NCBI GenBank assembly: GCA_005880075.1
Contig: VBJT01000180.1
Span: 1-6,238, forward strand
Reading direction: 5' to 3'
Source: Chloroflexota bacterium
GTDB taxonomy: Bacteria > Chloroflexota > Dehalococcoidia > SM23-28-2 > RBG-16-64-32
DNA length: 6,238 nucleotides
Positions 3,926 to 6,238 of this stretch are shown here, piece by piece. A program made the translations under genes and the position numbers. Numbering within the stretch: position 1 is the stretch's first letter; each line of letters opens with the position of its first letter. Under the pieces are notes generated by a model that saw nothing but the letters and a program-made list of their open reading frames with translations, was not told where the DNA came from and did no database searches.

Positions 3926-5005
3926 GTGCATCTTGGCCGCCCGGCGAGTGACGCCGTTGAGGCAGCTCGCAGCGCCGCGTTGCGGTACGTCACGGACGCT
4001 GTCCCCGGGATTTGCCGGAAACACGCTGGCAACTCGTTCGCTTATTCGGGACCCGACGGGGAACGCATTCGCGACCGAGAGATGCTCGGGCGCATCCGCA
4101 GCCTCGCTATTCCGCCGGCCTGGAGAGACGTCTGGATCTGCCCGCTCCCCAACGGGCATCTTCAGGCCACCGGCCGTGACGCTCGCGGGCGCAAGCAATA
4201 CCGCTGCCACCCCCGCTGGCGCCAAGTACGCGACGAGAACAAATACGAGCATCTGATTGCCTTTGGGCGGGCGCTTCCTCGCATACGCAGGCGCGTTCGT
4301 CGCGACTTAGCACGACCTGGCGTGCCTCGCGAAAAGGCCCTCGCGGCCGTCGTCCGCCTGCTCGAGACGACTCTTATCCGTATCGGGAACCAGGAGTACG
4401 CGAGGGAGAACAACTCCTTCGGATTGACGACGATGCGCGACCGTCACGTACGCGTAAACGGCTCGAAGGTGGTCTTTCAGTTCGCCGGCAAGTCACAGAA
4501 AAAGCATGTCGTCCACCTGACAGACGCCCAGCTCGCGCGGGTGATAAAGACATGCCGCGATATTCCAGGCTATCCCCTCTTCCAATACATCGACGATACC
4601 GGCGAGAGGCGCAATCTAGAGTCGGGCGATGTCAACGAGTACCTTCGCGAAGTTTCGGGTCAGGACTGCACGGCCAAAGACTTCCGAACCTGGGCCGGCA
4701 CAGTTCTCGCCGCTTACGCCCTTCAGGAGTTCGAAGCCTTCGATTCAGATGCGCAGGCGAAGAAGAACGTCGTGCGGGCGATAGAAAGCGTTGCCGAACG
4801 CTTGGGGAATACTGCCACCGTCTGCCGCAACTGTTACGTCCATCCAGAGGTCATCAGCGCCTATCTTGATGGCTCTCTCGTCGAGATACTACAGGCACGC
4901 GCCGAAAGCGAGCTCGCCTCTTCGCTACGCGGCCTTCGCGCTGAGGAGGCGGCGGTCCTTGCCCTGCTCCAGCAGCGGCTGGCCCGAGAAGCGCGAAAGA
5001 GCTAG
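3926..5005 (+). CDS. type IB DNA topoisomerase (bacterial/poxvirus-like)
   Basis: A complete 359-residue enzyme that relaxes positive and negative supercoils by nicking one strand through a 3'-phosphotyrosine, without ATP. The N-terminal domain contains IPPAWRDVWICPLPNGHLQA (62-81), then GRDARGRKQY. The catalytic domain has TTLIRIGNQEYA (R152), NSFGLTTMRDRHV (163-175), FAGKS (K189), TAKDFRTWAGT (R254) and LGNTATVCRNCYVHPEV (N295, Y304). By alignment from memory with the vaccinia enzyme (R130, K167, R223, H265, Y274) all five active-site positions are filled. Asn replaces the vaccinia His, as reported for the Deinococcus enzyme. Length is typical for bacterial TopIB. The start is GTG 3926, preceded by GGGGGA (3915-3920); an in-frame TAG at 3911-3913 excludes any longer form, and TTG at 3980 is the next in-frame alternative. 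No close partner gene is seen. Confidence 0.95.
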   Translation: MHLGRPASDAVEAARSAALRYVTDAVPGICRKHAGNSFAYSGPDGERIRDREMLGRIRSLAIPPAWRDVWICPLPNGHLQATGRDARGRKQYRCHPRWRQVRDENKYEHLIAFGRALPRIRRRVRRDLARPGVPREKALAAVVRLLETTLIRIGNQEYARENNSFGLTTMRDRHVRVNGSKVVFQFAGKSQKKHVVHLTDAQLARVIKTCRDIPGYPLFQYIDDTGERRNLESGDVNEYLREVSGQDCTAKDFRTWAGTVLAAYALQEFEAFDSDAQAKKNVVRAIESVAERLGNTATVCRNCYVHPEVISAYLDGSLVEILQARAESELASSLRGLRAEEAAVLALLQQRLAREARKS

Positions 5006-5053
5006 CCAGTTCCGTCGGACACGGCGTGGCAATCGCTCTTCGGAGCTACCGAA

Positions 5054-5082
5054 TTGTGCTGATGGCCCCGCGCTGCTATTAT
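5054..5082 (+). promoter_or_regulatory. sigma70-type promoter for the dienelactone hydrolase gene
   Basis: TTGTGC (5054-5059) and TATTAT (5077-5082) are separated by 17 nt, with TG at 5074-5075 giving an extended -10. Transcription would start near 5089, about 29 nt before the ATG. The promoter lies 48 nt past the topoisomerase stop, so the hydrolase has its own transcription start. Confidence 0.7.
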
Positions 5083-5117
5083 GGCGTGCGTTAGTTCGGA
5101 CGAAGGAGACACCTACA

Positions 5118-5807
5118 ATGGCTGACCTCCGGACCGAAGGCGTTGAATTCCCCGCGAACGGCGAGACCGGACGAGGCTATCTCGCTCTTCCTGCAGGCGA
5201 TGAACCGTTTCCGGGCGTCATCGTAGCCCAGGAATGGTGGGGCCTGGATGAGCACATCAAGGATGTGGCCCGCCGGTTTGCCGCGGCAGGCTTTGTCGCC
5301 CTCGCACCGGATCTTTACCACGGAACCGTCACCAAAGAGCCGGGCGAAGCTCAAAAGCTGATGATGTCTCTAAACATGGGAGAGGCGGTTAAAGAGCTGG
5401 TCAAAGCGACAGACTACCTCGCATCAAGGCCGGAGGTAGCAGGACGCGGAATCGGCGCCATCGGGTTCTGCATGGGCGGCGGCCTCGCTCTGAACCTCGC
5501 CTGCGAGAGCTCGAGAATCCGTGCGGCAGCCCCTTTCTACGGAGTCAATCCGACGCCGATTGACAAGGTGAGTAAGCTAAACGGGCCCTTGCTGGCAATT
5601 TACGCGGAGAACGACGCGTTCGCGGGCGAACCGGTACGCCGGGAGCTAGAGCAAGCGCTCGAGGCCAGCAACATCGACCACGAGATTGTCGTCTACCCGG
5701 GCGCCCAGCACGCTTTCTTTAATGACACTCGCCCCGAGGTCTATGATCGCGAAGCGGCCGTCGATGCCTGGCACCGCGCGCTTTCCCACTTCCGGCGTCA
5801 CCTGTGA
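5118..5807 (+). CDS. dienelactone hydrolase family alpha/beta-hydrolase
   Basis: A complete 229-residue cytosolic alpha/beta-hydrolase. The family includes carboxymethylenebutenolidase, which opens dienelactone to maleylacetate in chloroaromatic breakdown, though most members have unknown substrates. Visible are PGVIVAQEWWGLDEHIKDVA (32-51) with the conserved E39, PDLYHG (64-69), the nucleophile elbow GAIGFCMGGG with C118, the acid in YAENDAF (D166) and the histidine in GAQHAFFND (H198). This is the Cys-Asp-His triad typical of the family. The ATG at 5118 has a strong GAAGGAGA (5102-5109) 8 nt upstream and a promoter at 5054-5082. An open extension back to 4791 overlaps the topoisomerase and is not used. 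gatB starts 40 nt downstream and may be co-transcribed. No catechol dioxygenase or muconate genes are present, so an aromatic pathway is not shown. Confidence 0.94.
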   Translation: MADLRTEGVEFPANGETGRGYLALPAGDEPFPGVIVAQEWWGLDEHIKDVARRFAAAGFVALAPDLYHGTVTKEPGEAQKLMMSLNMGEAVKELVKATDYLASRPEVAGRGIGAIGFCMGGGLALNLACESSRIRAAAPFYGVNPTPIDKVSKLNGPLLAIYAENDAFAGEPVRRELEQALEASNIDHEIVVYPGAQHAFFNDTRPEVYDREAAVDAWHRALSHFRRHL

Positions 5808-5847
5808 TCGCCTTGTCAATCGCTCTACCGAAAGCAGTCGCCTCGCC

Positions 5848-6238
5848 GTGACGATTACCGGAGTCAAGTATGAGACCGTCATCGGCCTGGAAGTTCATGC
5901 TCAGCTTCTCACCCAGAGCAAAATGTTCTGCGCTTGCCCCTGCCCCTCACTGCAGTCGCTACCTAACTCCACCGTCTGCCCTGTATGCCTCGGTATGCCC
6001 GGCGTGCTTCCGGTGATCAACCGGCGCGCGGTCGAGCTGACGATCATGACAGGCCTTGCGCTGAATTGCCAGATCCCGGATGAGGCCAAATTTGACCGGA
6101 AGAATTACCACTATCCGGACCTCATGAAGGGCTATCAGATTTCTCAGTATGACCTCCCGTTGTGCCGGGACGGATGGCTGGAGATCGATGTCCAAGGCAG
6201 GACGCAACGGATAGGAATAACGCGCGTCCATCTTGAAG
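5848..6238 (+). CDS. gatB: Asp/Glu-tRNA amidotransferase subunit B, N-terminal part (3' partial)
   Basis: The first 130 codons of GatB run off the window end. With GatA and GatC, the enzyme converts Glu-tRNA(Gln) to Gln-tRNA(Gln), and in many bacteria also Asp-tRNA(Asn) to Asn-tRNA(Asn). GatB binds the tRNA and does the kinase and transamidation step. Signature pieces are VIGLEVHAQL (11-20), the zinc-site cysteines in FCAC (C28, C30) and CPVCLGMPG (C44, C47), FDRKNYHYPDLMKGYQISQY (82-101) and ITRVHLE at the edge. The start is GTG 5848, giving VTITGVKYETVIGLEVH. No in-frame ATG, GTG or TTG lies between the hydrolase stop and this codon, and the ribosome-binding site is weak. Its position 40 nt after the hydrolase suggests shared transcription. 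gatA and gatC are not in the window. Confidence 0.95.
   Translation, partial: MTITGVKYETVIGLEVHAQLLTQSKMFCACPCPSLQSLPNSTVCPVCLGMPGVLPVINRRAVELTIMTGLALNCQIPDEAKFDRKNYHYPDLMKGYQISQYDLPLCRDGWLEIDVQGRTQRIGITRVHLE

Noticed and set aside
4791..5117. 109-codon upstream extension of the dienelactone hydrolase frame
   Set aside because: It overlaps the topoisomerase gene by more than 200 nt, has no family match, and a clear promoter (5054-5082) plus a strong ribosome site point to the ATG at 5118.

Overview
The window is GC-rich, densely packed bacterial chromosome. It reads as a metagenome-style fragment of a free-living heterotroph. The Chloroflexota, perhaps a Dehalococcoidia-like lineage, are a plausible host. 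That guess rests on the gene combination (acyl-CoA-linked phosphotransferase plus DUF6285, bacterial topoisomerase IB, lamin-tail surface protein, GatB), on short REP-like intergenic palindromes, and on tRNA genes that encode their own CCA. Nothing in the sequence fixes the taxonomy, and an actinobacterial host cannot be excluded.

Layout. Positions 1-2053 (+) hold the end of an acyl-CoA/fatty-acid-type catabolic cluster: the C-terminus of a DUF7064-like protein, an APH-fold phosphotransferase of the ACAD10/11 (LvaA-like) type, and a DUF6285 protein. The last two resemble the LvaA/LvaB pair that phosphorylates hydroxyacyl-CoAs. REP-like palindromes lie between these genes, and one of them contains the kinase start codon. 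Positions 2054-2493 carry no convincing protein gene. They hold a perfect 8-bp hairpin, a region rich in inverted repeats with five copies of one heptamer, and an extended -10 promoter with a hairpin-rich leader.

Positions 2494-2643 (+) hold an intact tRNA-Leu(GAG), followed 7 nt after its CCA by a tRNA-Cys(GCA) that loses its canonical sequence in the T-loop and has no proper acceptor 3' strand. A convergent minus-strand gene (3491-2664) for a secreted, membrane-anchored lamin-tail-domain protein ends just beyond that break. It has its own TATAAT element and a consensus DnaA box upstream. A second intact tRNA-Leu(UAA) lies at 3700-3785.

Positions 3926-5005 (+) encode a complete type IB DNA topoisomerase with all five expected active-site residues. 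Next come a clear sigma70-type promoter, a dienelactone hydrolase (5118-5807), and the start of gatB (5848 to the window end), which is probably co-transcribed with the hydrolase.

How it fits together: the window joins a catabolic module to translation functions (two leucine tRNAs, GatB for tRNA-dependent amidation) and a DNA-topology enzyme. I see no transposase, integrase, CRISPR array, toxin-antitoxin pair or defence system. The items most worth a second look are the broken tRNA-Cys, the inverted-repeat/heptamer region at 2203-2385, and the REP element that supplies the kinase start codon.
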